DNA of 64,000 bases, from assembly GCF_900302465.1 (NCBI RefSeq), contig NZ_OMOR01000001.1, positions 186,001-250,000 of the forward strand. Reading direction: 5' to 3'. Position 1 is the stretch's first letter; the number at the start of each line of letters is the position of its first letter. The notes beneath the pieces are model-generated. The model ran no database searches, was not told where the DNA came from, and was given only the letters and a program-made list of their open reading frames with translations. This document shows positions 34,474 through 43,200 of this stretch, piece after piece. Both the position numbers and the translations under genes were made by a program. This DNA comes from Ascidiaceihabitans donghaensis (lineage in GTDB: Bacteria > Pseudomonadota > Alphaproteobacteria > Rhodobacterales > Rhodobacteraceae).

Positions 34474-34964
34474 TGGCTCAAAGCAATAAAAACCTTGGAA
34501 CATATGAAGCTAGCGCTGAGCTTCCAGAAGTCGCTTTTGACTACGACGGGTATGCCGAAGTTTCAAAGGCCGCTCGGCTTTTCGAAATCAAGCTCATTGA
34601 CAGCAAGTATTTGATCAAACCAGAAATCTCCTTTGCCATCGAAGATCTTTCAAAGATGACTCATGGCTTCTCTGGTGATAGCGATCACTTTACCTTTGAC
34701 GCTAAACAGGGACTTGCAATGGGCCACTATCGATGGACCGCAGAGATTAAGTATGGGCGAAAGAAAGCTCTGAGGCTCGTCGCGAACTACCTTATCGGAT
34801 ACTCTGATTTGGCAAATTTTGATGAAGCCAATGTAAGGCATTATTTTGACAAGGTAGGAAGGTTTGCTACGTACCCCTACTTTAGGGCGCTTTTCAGTCA
34901 TCATACTTCAGAGTCTGGCCTTGCGCTGCCGCCGCTGCCAACATTGAGCGAGCGAGTGAATTGA
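34470..34964 (+). CDS. SecB-like chaperone of a TAC module
   Basis: A 164-residue protein (163 if the second ATG at 34473 is used). The C-terminal half follows the SecB pattern: long beta strands (GHYRWTAEIKYG, ALRLVANYLIGYSDL), then the helix with YPYFRALFSHHTSESG (135-150) and the closing LPPLPTL (153-159), corresponding to FPYxR and GFPPLxL in SecB. The N-terminal part (RLFEIKLIDSKYLIKPEISF) fits the first strands. True SecB is encoded near grpE or grxC in proteobacteria, not beside a toxin. Coupling to the HigA-like gene makes a TAC chaperone the best explanation. Confidence 0.72.
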   Translation: MMAQSNKNLGTYEASAELPEVAFDYDGYAEVSKAARLFEIKLIDSKYLIKPEISFAIEDLSKMTHGFSGDSDHFTFDAKQGLAMGHYRWTAEIKYGRKKALRLVANYLIGYSDLANFDEANVRHYFDKVGRFATYPYFRALFSHHTSESGLALPPLPTLSERVN

Positions 34965-35266
34965 AGCACTGATTGACTGCCTCAGGTGCGTAACAGGCTT
35001 AGTTGCTGCCATCTTGCCTAGTGATTTTGTTGGTAGCCTTTAATTTGCATGTAATGCAGCCGAAATTTCTAGCCGTTTTCCTTGAGGGTAGACACAAAGC
35101 TGTAGAATAGTAGGAAAGGGGCCGCTGATATCGGTCGCTTTCCTGCGCATTCATTTGGACGCTAGGAAATTGGTACAAGAAAAGCTGCAAAGGTGGATCA
35201 GAAGGTGGACCGTCGGACAGCTTATTCTATTAAGCTATTGAAAAATATTCATTATTTTTAGAAAAC
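34965..35266. other. AT-rich noncoding end of the element
   Basis: About 300 bases between the chaperone gene and the tRNA-side junction with no credible gene. The only structure I see is the pair of GGTGGA boxes at 35192-35210. The last 50 bases are strongly AT-rich (GAAAAATATTCATTATTTTT), typical of an integration-host-factor or integrase bending site next to an att core; that role is inferred. Confidence 0.4.
35192..35210 (+). repeat. Paired GGTGGA(C/T) boxes at the tRNA end
   Basis: GGTGGAT (35192-35198) and GGTGGAC (35204-35210), the same 12-base period, orientation and similar spacer (CAGAA versus CAGAG) as the pair at 28986-29004. Its position 57 bases inside the attachment core fits an arm-type integrase site. 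Confidence 0.5.
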
Positions 35267-35282
35267 TGGTGCCCAGAAGAGG
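35267..35282. repeat. tRNA-proximal attachment site
   Basis: TGGTGCCCAGAAGAGG, the 3' end of the tRNA-Leu gene read on the plus strand (CCA, discriminator, acceptor and part of the T arm). It is identical to 28850-28865 and marks the junction that regenerates an intact tRNA on insertion. Confidence 0.9.
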
Positions 35283-35352
35283 ACTCGAACCTCCACGTCC
35301 ATACAGACACTAGCACCTGAAGCTAGCGCGTCTACCATTCCGCCACCTGGGC
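35267..35352 (-). tRNA. tRNA-Leu, anticodon CAG
   Basis: An 86-base gene with encoded CCA. The acceptor stem pairs GCCCAGG with the 3' strand TCTGGGC (one G-U at the base), followed by discriminator A. The D arm has GCGGAATGGTAGACGC, and the anticodon arm is CTAGC-TTCAGGT-GCTAG with CAG at the anticodon. The long variable arm (TGTCTGTATGGACG) confirms a class II leucine tRNA, and the T loop has GTTCGAGTC. Its 3' end serves as the integration site for the element on its downstream side. Confidence 0.96.
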
Positions 35353-35554
35353 ACAGGTGTGGTGCAGCAATTAAGGGCGCCGGCGTTAGGTGTCAAATGG
35401 AATCTTAAGGATTCTCGCATCAGATGATGGCAAACAATACCATGTACCGCCAAACAGGTTCGAAACACAGGCAAAGCGACGATTTAGCGCCTTGTTTGGG
35501 GGCACTGCCTTGGGTACATCCCTATATAACAATGCGCACAGTCAGGAGCACACA

Positions 35555-36535
35555 ATGTCCAAGCTGGTTACAATCTACGGCGGATCCGGTTTTATCGGGC
35601 GGTACATCGCCCGCCGCATGGCGAAAGCGGGATGGCGTGTGCGCGTGGCGGTGCGCAGGCCGAACGAAGCGATCTTTGTAAAGCCTTACGGTGTTGTCGG
35701 TCAGGTTGAACCGGTTTTGTGCAACATCCGCGATGACGCGTCAGTGGCGCAGGTAATGCAAGGTGCGGACGCGGTTGTGAACTGCGTGGGTATTTTGGCG
35801 GAAGCGGGCAAGAACCGTTTTGACGCCGTGCAAGCCGAAGGTGCGGAACGTGTCGCGCGGATTGCGGCGCAGCAAGGTGTGGGCAAAATGGTTCATATCT
35901 CGGCCATTGGTGCGGATGTGACAGCAGACAGCGATTATGCGCGCACCAAAGGTGAAGGCGAGGCAGGCGTTTTGAAGCACATGCCAAACGCTGTGATCTT
36001 GCGTCCTTCCATTGTCTTTGGTCCCGAAGATGACTTCTTTAACCGATTTGCCGGCATGACGCGCATGGGTCCGATTTTGCCTGTGGTTGGCGCTGACACA
36101 AAATTCCAGCCTGTCTTTGTCGATGATGTGGCGCAGGCGGCGGAACTGTCTTTGACAAGCAGCGCCGCGCCGGGCGTCTATGAGTTGGGCGGCCCTGATG
36201 TTGCAACATTCCGGTCCTTGATGGAAACTATGCTGGGTGTGATCCGTCGCCGTCGCATGATTGTGAATATCCCGTTTTTTGTGGCCCGCATCATGGCCTT
36301 TGGCTTTGGTTTGGCCAGCAAACTGTCGTTGGGTATTATTCCTGCGATGATCACAAGCGATCAGGTCAAAAACCTGGCCAACGACAATGTTGTGTCTGAC
36401 GGCGCAAAAGGGCTGGCAGATTTCGGAATTGAACCCGTCGCTTTGGAAGCGGTTTTGCCAGAGTATCTGTGGCGCTTCCGTCCATCTGGTCAGTATGCGG
36501 CGATCAAGGAAAGCGCAAAGAACCTGCGCACGTGA
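35555..36535 (+). CDS. NDUFA9-like NAD(P)-binding SDR family protein
   Basis: An atypical short-chain dehydrogenase of 326 residues related to the complex I accessory subunit NDUFA9 and to nucleotide-sugar epimerases. The Rossmann motif is IYGGSGFIGRYIARRMA at the N-terminus, followed by ADAVVNCVGILAE and the mid-motif FGPEDDFFNRFAGM. The classical YxxxK is represented only by DYARTKGEGE. AGGAG precedes the ATG at 35555; a frame open further upstream lacks a site and crosses the promoter region. In alphaproteobacteria homologues may bind complex I; the cellular role here is not shown by the context. Its stop lies three bases from the convergent uppP stop. Confidence 0.85.
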   Translation: MSKLVTIYGGSGFIGRYIARRMAKAGWRVRVAVRRPNEAIFVKPYGVVGQVEPVLCNIRDDASVAQVMQGADAVVNCVGILAEAGKNRFDAVQAEGAERVARIAAQQGVGKMVHISAIGADVTADSDYARTKGEGEAGVLKHMPNAVILRPSIVFGPEDDFFNRFAGMTRMGPILPVVGADTKFQPVFVDDVAQAAELSLTSSAAPGVYELGGPDVATFRSLMETMLGVIRRRRMIVNIPFFVARIMAFGFGLASKLSLGIIPAMITSDQVKNLANDNVVSDGAKGLADFGIEPVALEAVLPEYLWRFRPSGQYAAIKESAKNLRT

Positions 36536-36538
36536 CCC

Positions 36539-37342
36539 TTAGCTGTAGGCCCAGATCAACAGGCCTGTGCCAAAGATGATGCGATAGATGACGTAAGGCG
36601 TAAAGCTAACGCTGCGCAACAAACGCATCATCAAAGCCAATGCAATCAAAGCCGCAACAAAGGCAAAGAAAGCCCCGATCGCAGCGTCGCGCGCTTGGGG
36701 CAGATCGATGTTGCCGATGGAGTGCAGACCCAACAGCACTCCGGACGCGATGATTGTTGGAATAGACATCAGCATAGATAGTTTCGCAGCACCTTCGCGC
36801 CCGTAACCAAGGCGACGCGCAGCGGTGATGGTAATGCCAGAGCGCGACGTGCCGGGGATCAATGCCAACGCCTGCGCCAATCCCATGATCCAAGCGTCTT
36901 TCAAAGACCAATCGCCGTCGGTTTTTTCAGAGGCGCCGGTCATGTCGGCCCAATACAGCAAAATGCCGAACCCCAAGATGGCCCAGCCAATCATGGCTAC
37001 AGACCGCATGACATAGGCAAGCCCGGTCATTTCCAAAACAAAGCCAACAACAATGACGGGAATTGTTCCGATCACAAGGCACAAAGCCAAAAACGCGCCC
37101 TGTGTATCCACTTTTCCGCGCAGCAATCGCCCGAAGCCAATGGTGGCAGTCACGACATCTGAACGGAAATACAAGATCACCGCAAACAATGTGCCCACAT
37201 GTACCGCCACATCCAGAACATGGCCTTGATCAGCGGCGCCGGTCAGGCTGGGTAGTAAAATCAAGTGTCCAGATGAGCTGATGGGAAGAAATTCGGTGAC
37301 GCCTTGGATCACAGCCAGGATGAAAAGGTGAAAGAGTGACAT
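36539..37342 (-). CDS. uppP: Undecaprenyl-diphosphatase UppP (BacA)
   Basis: Inner-membrane phosphatase that recycles undecaprenyl pyrophosphate, the lipid carrier for peptidoglycan and surface polysaccharides. The 267-residue product has about eight membrane segments, the first motif QGVTEFLPISSSGH at residues 13-26 and the second motif PGTSRSGITITAARRLG near residue 160. The ATG at 37342 fits the family start. It probably forms a single-gene unit. The carrier link makes it relevant to the two polysaccharide regions. Confidence 0.95.
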   Translation of the reverse strand: MSLFHLFILAVIQGVTEFLPISSSGHLILLPSLTGAADQGHVLDVAVHVGTLFAVILYFRSDVVTATIGFGRLLRGKVDTQGAFLALCLVIGTIPVIVVGFVLEMTGLAYVMRSVAMIGWAILGFGILLYWADMTGASEKTDGDWSLKDAWIMGLAQALALIPGTSRSGITITAARRLGYGREGAAKLSMLMSIPTIIASGVLLGLHSIGNIDLPQARDAAIGAFFAFVAALIALALMMRLLRSVSFTPYVIYRIIFGTGLLIWAYS

Positions 37343-37581
37343 TGTGGTCCTAAAGGCTATCGGTGCAGCCCGAACTGACTATTCGCAATGCAAAACAATG
37401 TAAAACCGGCATTTAGGTCCGATTCGGTATTAATATTGGCGATTATCGGCTCTGCAAGTGTAATTTTGTAAGAAAGCATCAAAAAATAGGTCGCAAAAGT
37501 TACCTATATTGCAATTTTCCCTTCCAAACCTGACAATACTGCCCTAAAGACCGCGTATCACACGCAGAATCTGAGGGTATC

Positions 37582-39021
37582 ATGGCCAAACAACCTATGT
37601 TGAAGTTCGTTAATATTGAACGGGACATGCCTCAGAAGCGTGAGGCGGGCGAGCGTCGCGAGGATTTCAATGAAATCTATGCGGAATATGCAGACGCGAA
37701 AGCCAAAGAGCAGTCCAGCCGATGCAGCCAATGCGGCGTGCCATATTGCCAGCAACATTGCCCGCTGCACAACAACATCCCCGACTGGTTGCGTCTGACT
37801 GCAGAGGGCCGTTTGCAAGAAGCTTACGAATTATCCCAAGCGACAAATACTTTCCCCGAGATTTGCGGCCGCATCTGCCCACAAGACCGCTTGTGTGAAG
37901 GTAACTGCGTGATCGAAGGATCAGGTCACGGCACAGTCACCATCGGTTCGGTCGAAAAATACATCACAGACACCGCGTGGGACCAAGGTTGGGTCCTGCC
38001 CATTTCCCCCAGCGTGGAACGCGCGGAAACTGTCGGCATTATTGGCGCGGGTCCCGGCGGTTTGGCAGCAGCGGACGTGCTGCGTCGCGCAGGCATTCAA
38101 GTCACCGTTTATGACCGCTACGACCGCGCAGGGGGTTTGCTGACATACGGAATTCCCGGTTTCAAATTGGAAAAAGACGTGGTCGTGCGCCGCAACGATC
38201 AACTGGCGCAGGGCGGCGTCAAGTTTGAGCTGAACACAGATGTCGGGACCGATGTTTCCTTTGCTGATTTGCGGGCAAAACACGACGCGATCATCATTGC
38301 GACAGGTGTCTACAAAAGCCGCGATTTGCAGGCCGAAGGGTCGGAAGCGGGCGGCGTTTTGCGTGCGATTGATTTCCTGACAGCCAGCAACCGCAAAAGC
38401 TTTGGGGATGCAGTGCCTGAATTTGACAGCGGCGCTTTGAACGCCGAGGGCAAGAAGGTCGTGGTCATTGGCGGCGGCGACACGGCAATGGATTGTGTGC
38501 GAACGTCGATCCGCCAAGGCGCGACATCGGTGAAATGTCTTTATCGGCGTGACCGTGCGAATATGCCGGGATCGCAACGCGAAGTTCAAAACGCCGAGGA
38601 AGAAGGTGTCGTATTTGAATGGCTGTCTGCCCCTAAAGGCTTCGTCGTCGAAGGCGATGCGGTCAGCGGCGTGATGGTGCAAAAGATGCGTCTGGGTGCG
38701 CCCGATGCAACCGGTCGACAAGCCCCTGAAGTGATCGATGGCGCGGATTATGTAGAAGATGCAGACATTGTCATCATGGCGCTGGGCTTTGAACCTGAAG
38801 CGTTGCCAACATTGTGGAACGAACCGGAATTGCCGGTCAGCCGCTGGGGCACGATTCTGACGGAATACACCAGCGGTGCCACGCAAATGGACGGCGTGTA
38901 TGCCGTCGGAGATATTGTGCGCGGTGCGTCTTTGGTGGTTTGGGCAATCAAAGATGGACGCGATTGTGCAGAAGCCATTTTGGAAAAGATGAACGCGAAT
39001 GCGGTCATAGCCGCCGAATAG
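37582..39021 (+). CDS. gltD: Glutamate synthase (NADPH) small subunit
   Basis: FAD- and iron-sulfur-containing beta subunit that passes electrons from NADPH to GltB. The 479-residue product begins with the cysteine clusters CSQCGVPYCQQHCP and CGRICPQDRLCEGNC, then the FAD site GAGPGGLAAADVLRRAG, and the NADPH site VVIGGGDTAMDCVRTS. GAGGG precedes the ATG. The 239-base upstream gap is AT-rich and probably holds the promoter, but I cannot assign boxes. gltB follows after two small genes. Confidence 0.96.
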   Translation: MAKQPMLKFVNIERDMPQKREAGERREDFNEIYAEYADAKAKEQSSRCSQCGVPYCQQHCPLHNNIPDWLRLTAEGRLQEAYELSQATNTFPEICGRICPQDRLCEGNCVIEGSGHGTVTIGSVEKYITDTAWDQGWVLPISPSVERAETVGIIGAGPGGLAAADVLRRAGIQVTVYDRYDRAGGLLTYGIPGFKLEKDVVVRRNDQLAQGGVKFELNTDVGTDVSFADLRAKHDAIIIATGVYKSRDLQAEGSEAGGVLRAIDFLTASNRKSFGDAVPEFDSGALNAEGKKVVVIGGGDTAMDCVRTSIRQGATSVKCLYRRDRANMPGSQREVQNAEEEGVVFEWLSAPKGFVVEGDAVSGVMVQKMRLGAPDATGRQAPEVIDGADYVEDADIVIMALGFEPEALPTLWNEPELPVSRWGTILTEYTSGATQMDGVYAVGDIVRGASLVVWAIKDGRDCAEAILEKMNANAVIAAE

Positions 39022-39086
39022 CTGTTCACGTTTGGCGCAGCTAAAAATGCGCCACGATCACCCGATGCGATGAAGGACAAGCAAAA

Positions 39087-39512
39087 GTGACATCTCAACG
39101 ACACATCGAAGGACGCTGCCTGTGCGGTGCGGTCACGGTTAAAGCAACCGTAACCAACCCTATCGTACGCGCGTGTCACTGTGATATGTGTCGCCGTCAT
39201 ACCAGTTCGATGTTCATGTCGCTGGCGACGGATGGTGAAATTGACGTGCAGGGTCCGTTTCAAACCTTTCAATCGTCTGAATGGGCAGAACGTGGTTTTT
39301 GTAGCCAATGTGGGTCAACGCTTTGGTATGGCACGACACATGATGGCGTACGGAACCTGTCTGCGGGGTTGTTTGACGACGCCGCGGGTGCGCCGCTCAA
39401 GCTTGAATTTTTTGCAGATGCCGCCCCCAAGGGCTACGCATTGGCGGGCGATCATCGCAAAATGACTACCGTTGAAACGCTTGCACTGTTTGCGCCGGAG
39501 GACGACGCGTGA
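39087..39512 (+). CDS. GFA-fold zinc protein (glutathione-dependent formaldehyde-activating enzyme family)
   Basis: A 141-residue GFA-family protein with the zinc-binding cysteines GRCLCGAV, ACHCDMCRR and GFCSQCGSTLW. Family members bind zinc and some bind glutathione, but most are uncharacterised, so formaldehyde activity should not be assumed. The start is a GTG at 39087, with AAGGA nine bases upstream. The stop overlaps the next gene as GTGA. It lies between gltD and gltB. Confidence 0.88.
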   Translation: MTSQRHIEGRCLCGAVTVKATVTNPIVRACHCDMCRRHTSSMFMSLATDGEIDVQGPFQTFQSSEWAERGFCSQCGSTLWYGTTHDGVRNLSAGLFDDAAGAPLKLEFFADAAPKGYALAGDHRKMTTVETLALFAPEDDA

Positions 39513-40216
39513 AGGGGTGCGTCGTCATATTCGCTGTATGCGCGTCACCGGCTTTGGCGGGTGATCCTGTGTTCACGCCGCCCGCCGGCTGCACCGGCTT
39601 TCTGACCGTACAGCAGGCCAACTGCAAAGTTGCGCAATATTGGACCTGCGAAAAAGATCCAGATGGCATTCAATGGCGCGCTGACATCGGTCAAACCTCC
39701 GTGACGTATCTGGGCAAGATCGACGCTGAAGCGCAATGGCTTGAAAGCTACGATTTTTCACCGTCTCGCCAGACAAACCTACAGCAACCCGCAACCGATC
39801 CGGCCAATTTGACCGAGCTTTTGGCGACGGGCGTCGACAGTTACGATTTCATTATCGTCGATGCCAAAACACAGCAACGCACACGCGTTGTGGGATATGA
39901 TCGTATCGTGGAATACAACGTAACCGTTGACGGCGAACCACTGCACCGCACTGAATTCAGCGCACGGTTTGTGAACCCGGGATCGAACACCGCGCTGTTG
40001 AAAGTGTCTGGCCGTGAATATGTGTCGGCCAAACATCGCCGCTTTTTTGGTGGCCCACGCACGCGCGAAATGGGCGACCGTCAGTCAGTCGTCGACAGTT
40101 CTCCGATTGAATTTATCTATCCAGGCGAAAACGGGTTTTTCGCCTCAACGCCACTTTACGGATGTTCGCTAGAAATGGCGTCGCTGTCCGCTGCACTGAA
40201 AGGGCCAAAGCCATGA
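39509..40216 (+). CDS. Exported hypothetical protein coupled to gltB
   Basis: A 235-residue protein with a short signal peptide (MKGCVVIFAVCASPALAGD). The mature part has cysteines near its start (PAGCTGF, NCKVAQYWTCEKD) and near its end (YGCSLE) that could form disulfides, and a beta-rich core with VDGEPLHRTEFSARF. No family recognised. Its GTG overlaps the previous stop and its own stop overlaps the gltB start (ATGA), an unusual place for a periplasmic protein: inside the glutamate synthase operon. Confidence 0.75.
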   Translation: MKGCVVIFAVCASPALAGDPVFTPPAGCTGFLTVQQANCKVAQYWTCEKDPDGIQWRADIGQTSVTYLGKIDAEAQWLESYDFSPSRQTNLQQPATDPANLTELLATGVDSYDFIIVDAKTQQRTRVVGYDRIVEYNVTVDGEPLHRTEFSARFVNPGSNTALLKVSGREYVSAKHRRFFGGPRTREMGDRQSVVDSSPIEFIYPGENGFFASTPLYGCSLEMASLSAALKGPKP

Positions 40217-43200
40217 CCAAATACGATGAAAACTGGGTGAAAGCCGAAGAAGCGAAACGCACGTTTATGGCCGAAAACGGTCTCTATTCCGAGGAAGAAG
40301 AACATTCTTCCTGCGGCGTTGGTCTTGTGGTGTCCATCGACGGCACCCCCACACGCTCCGTTGTGGAGAATGGTATTCAGGCGTTGAAAGCCATCTGGCA
40401 TCGCGGCGCTGTGGACGCGGACGGCAAGACTGGCGACGGCGCGGGCATTCATGTGCAAATCCCTGTCAAATTTTTCTACGACCAGATCGAGCGCACAGGC
40501 CACACCCCCAACATGGACGAATTGATCGCCGTGGGTCAGGTGTTCTTGCCACGCACCGACTTTGGCGCCCAAGAAACCTGCCGGACCATCGTGGAAACCG
40601 AAGTGCTGCGTATGGGCTACTATATTTACGGCTGGCGCCACGTGCCGGTTGAGATCGCTTGTCTGGGCGAAAAAGCCAACGCGACCCGCCCCGAGATCGA
40701 ACAGATCTTGATTTCCAACTCCAAGGGTGTCGATGAAGAGACCTTTGAGCGCGAGTTGTATGTGATCCGTCGCCGCATCGAAAAGGCGGCTTTAGCGGCG
40801 GGTGTCGGCGCGCTTTACATCGCTTCTTTGTCCTGCCGGTCTATCATCTACAAAGGTATGATGCTGGCCGAACAGGTTGCAGAATTTTACCCTGATTTGA
40901 TGGACGAGCGTTTCAAATCGGCCTTCGCGATTTATCACCAGCGCTATTCCACAAACACATTCCCGCAGTGGTGGTTGGCGCAGCCATTCCGCATGTTGGC
41001 GCACAACGGCGAGATCAACACGCTAAGAGGCAACCTGAACTGGATGAAGTCCCACGAGATCCGCATGGCGTCCGGTGCCTTTGGTGATATGGCCGAAGAT
41101 ATCAAACCGATTGTGGCATCAGGATCGTCGGATTCCGCTGCATTAGACTCTGTTTTTGAGGTTCTTGTGCGCGCTGGTCGCAATGCGCCCATGGCGAAAA
41201 CCATGTTGGTGCCAGAAAGCTGGTCCAAGCAGGCGGTTGAGCTGCCACAGGCGTGGCGCGACATGTATTCCTACTGTAATTCTGTGATGGAGCCATGGGA
41301 TGGTCCTGCCGCTTTGGCGATGACCGATGGTCGCTGGGTCTGCGCGGGTCTGGACCGGAACGGCCTGCGCCCCATGCGCTATGTTGTGACCAACGATGGT
41401 CTTGTGATTGCCGGTTCTGAAACAGGCATGGTGCCTTTGGACGAGGCCCGCGTGCAGGAAAAAGGCGCGCTTGGGCCGGGGCAAATTCTGGCCGTCGATA
41501 TGAAAGAGGGCAAGCTGTACCACGACACTGAAATCAAGGATGAACTGGCCGCATCACAACCCTTTGGCGAGTGGGCTGGCAAGATCAAGGACCTTGATGC
41601 GCCGCTGGCGTCGGTGACGGAAAAACCCCTGTTTGAAGGCGCCGAACTGCGCCGCCGTCAGATTGCGGCGGGCTACACCATCGAGGAACTTGAGCAGATT
41701 TTGGCCCCGATGGCTGAGGATGGCAAAGAGACCTTGGCGTCGATGGGCGATGATACCCCGTCTGCGGTCTTGTCGAAAAAGTACCGCCCGCTGAGCCACT
41801 TTTTCCGTCAAAATTTCAGTCAGGTCACGAACCCACCCATCGACAGCTTGCGCGAATTCCGGGTGATGTCGTTGAAGACGCGTTTTGGGAACCTCAAGAA
41901 CGTGTTGGACGAAGACAGTTCGCAAACCGAGATTTTGACGCTTGATAGCCCCTTTGTTGGCAACGCGCAGTGGGATCAATTGGTTGAGGAATTCAACGCG
42001 GACCTCGCGACCATCGACTGCACATTTGAAGCAGGCAACGGCACCCTGAACGCAGGTTTGGCCCGTATTAGAGCCGAAGCGGAAGACGCTGTGCGTTCTG
42101 GAGCCGGACATATTGTGCTGACCGATCAAGGCAGCAGTGAAGGCCGTGTGGCGATGCCGATGATCCTGGCGACCAGTGCGGTGCATTCGCATCTGACGCG
42201 TAAGGGCCTGCGCACATTCTGTTCGCTCAACGTGCGCTCTGCTGAATGTGTCGATCCGCACTATTTCGCTGTCTTGATCGGTTGCGGTGCGACAGTTGTG
42301 AACGCCTATCTGGCAGAGGATTCACTGGCGGACCGGATCGATCGCAACTTGCTTGATTGCAGCCTAACCGTGGCCGTGCAGCGCTATCGCGATGCGATTG
42401 ACCAAGGGCTTTTGAAGATCATGGCGAAGATGGGGATTTCCGTGATTTCCAGCTATCGCGGCGGTTTGAATTTTGAGGCGGTGGGCCTGTCCCGCGCCAT
42501 GTGCGCTGAATTTTTCCCCGGCATGACCAGCCGGATTTCCGGCATCGGTGTCAGCGGCATCCAACGCAAAACCGAAGAGGTTCACGCGCAGGGCTGGCAA
42601 GGCACCAACGTGTTGCCCATCGGTGGTTTCTACAAATCCCGCAAGTCCGGCGAGACCCACGCGTGGGAAGCGACAAGCATGCATATGATGCAAATGGCCT
42701 GTAATAGAGCCTCATATGCCATGTGGCAGCAGTATTCCGCGAAGATGCAAAGCAACCCGCCGATCCATTTGCGCGACTTGCTGGATTTCAAACCTTTGGG
42801 TGATGCGATCCCCTTGGAAGAGGTCGAAAGCATCACCTCGATCCGTAAGCGTTTCGTGACGCCGGGCATGTCCTTGGGTGCGCTGAGCCCCGAGGCCCAC
42901 AAGACCTTGAACGTCGCTATGAACCGCATTGGCGCGAAGTCCGACAGTGGCGAGGGCGGCGAAGATCCGGCGCATTTCCACCCTGAGCCCAACGGCGACA
43001 ACCCGTCTGCGAAGATCAAGCAGGTGGCGTCGGGCCGCTTTGGTGTGACGGCGGAATACCTGAACCAATGTGAAGAGCTTGAGATCAAGGTCGCCCAAGG
43101 GGCAAAGCCGGGTGAAGGCGGGCAGTTGCCGGGGATGAAGGTCACCGACCTGATCGCGCGGCTACGCCATTCGACCAAAGGTGTGACGCTGATTTCACCG

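Larger units (their letters stand above)
28850..35282. mobile_element. 6.4-kb integrative element in tRNA-Leu(CAG)
   Basis: The element runs between 16-bp direct repeats derived from the tRNA-Leu 3' end. Contents in order: P4-type integrase, hypothetical protein, AlpA-like regulator, three small proteins including a winged-helix protein, zinc-finger protein, decayed paralogue fragment, zinc-ribbon GGYGSGR protein, and a toxin-antitoxin-chaperone module. No capsid, packaging, conjugation or replication initiator of known type is seen, so it is best described as a minimal mobilisable island or phage-satellite-like element. The cargo end is visibly richer in A and T than the flanking chromosome. 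Confidence 0.88.

Noticed and set aside
34470-34964. The SecB-like gene as the housekeeping secB.
   Set aside because: It lies inside a mobile element, is coupled to an antitoxin gene and diverges from ordinary SecB, so a TAC chaperone fits better.
28850-35282. The element as a complete prophage.
   Set aside because: There is an integrase and AlpA-like protein but no capsid, terminase, portal, tail or lysis genes; the length is only 6.4 kb.
35390-35554. N-terminal extension of the NDUFA9-like protein from the ATG at 35390.
   Set aside because: No ribosome site, no similarity of the 55 extra residues to the family, and AGGAG before 35555 marks the real start.
37343-37581. Promoter boxes for gltD.
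   Set aside because: Several TTGCAA-like and AT-rich hexamers exist, but none has both boxes at proper spacing with a convincing match.
37921-38886. A 321-codon frame opposite gltD.
   Set aside because: It lies entirely within conserved gltD coding sequence, and its Cys, His and Arg-rich translation matches no family.
41554-42261. A 235-codon frame opposite gltB.
   Set aside because: Mirror frame of a highly conserved gene; no ribosome site or protein-like pattern.
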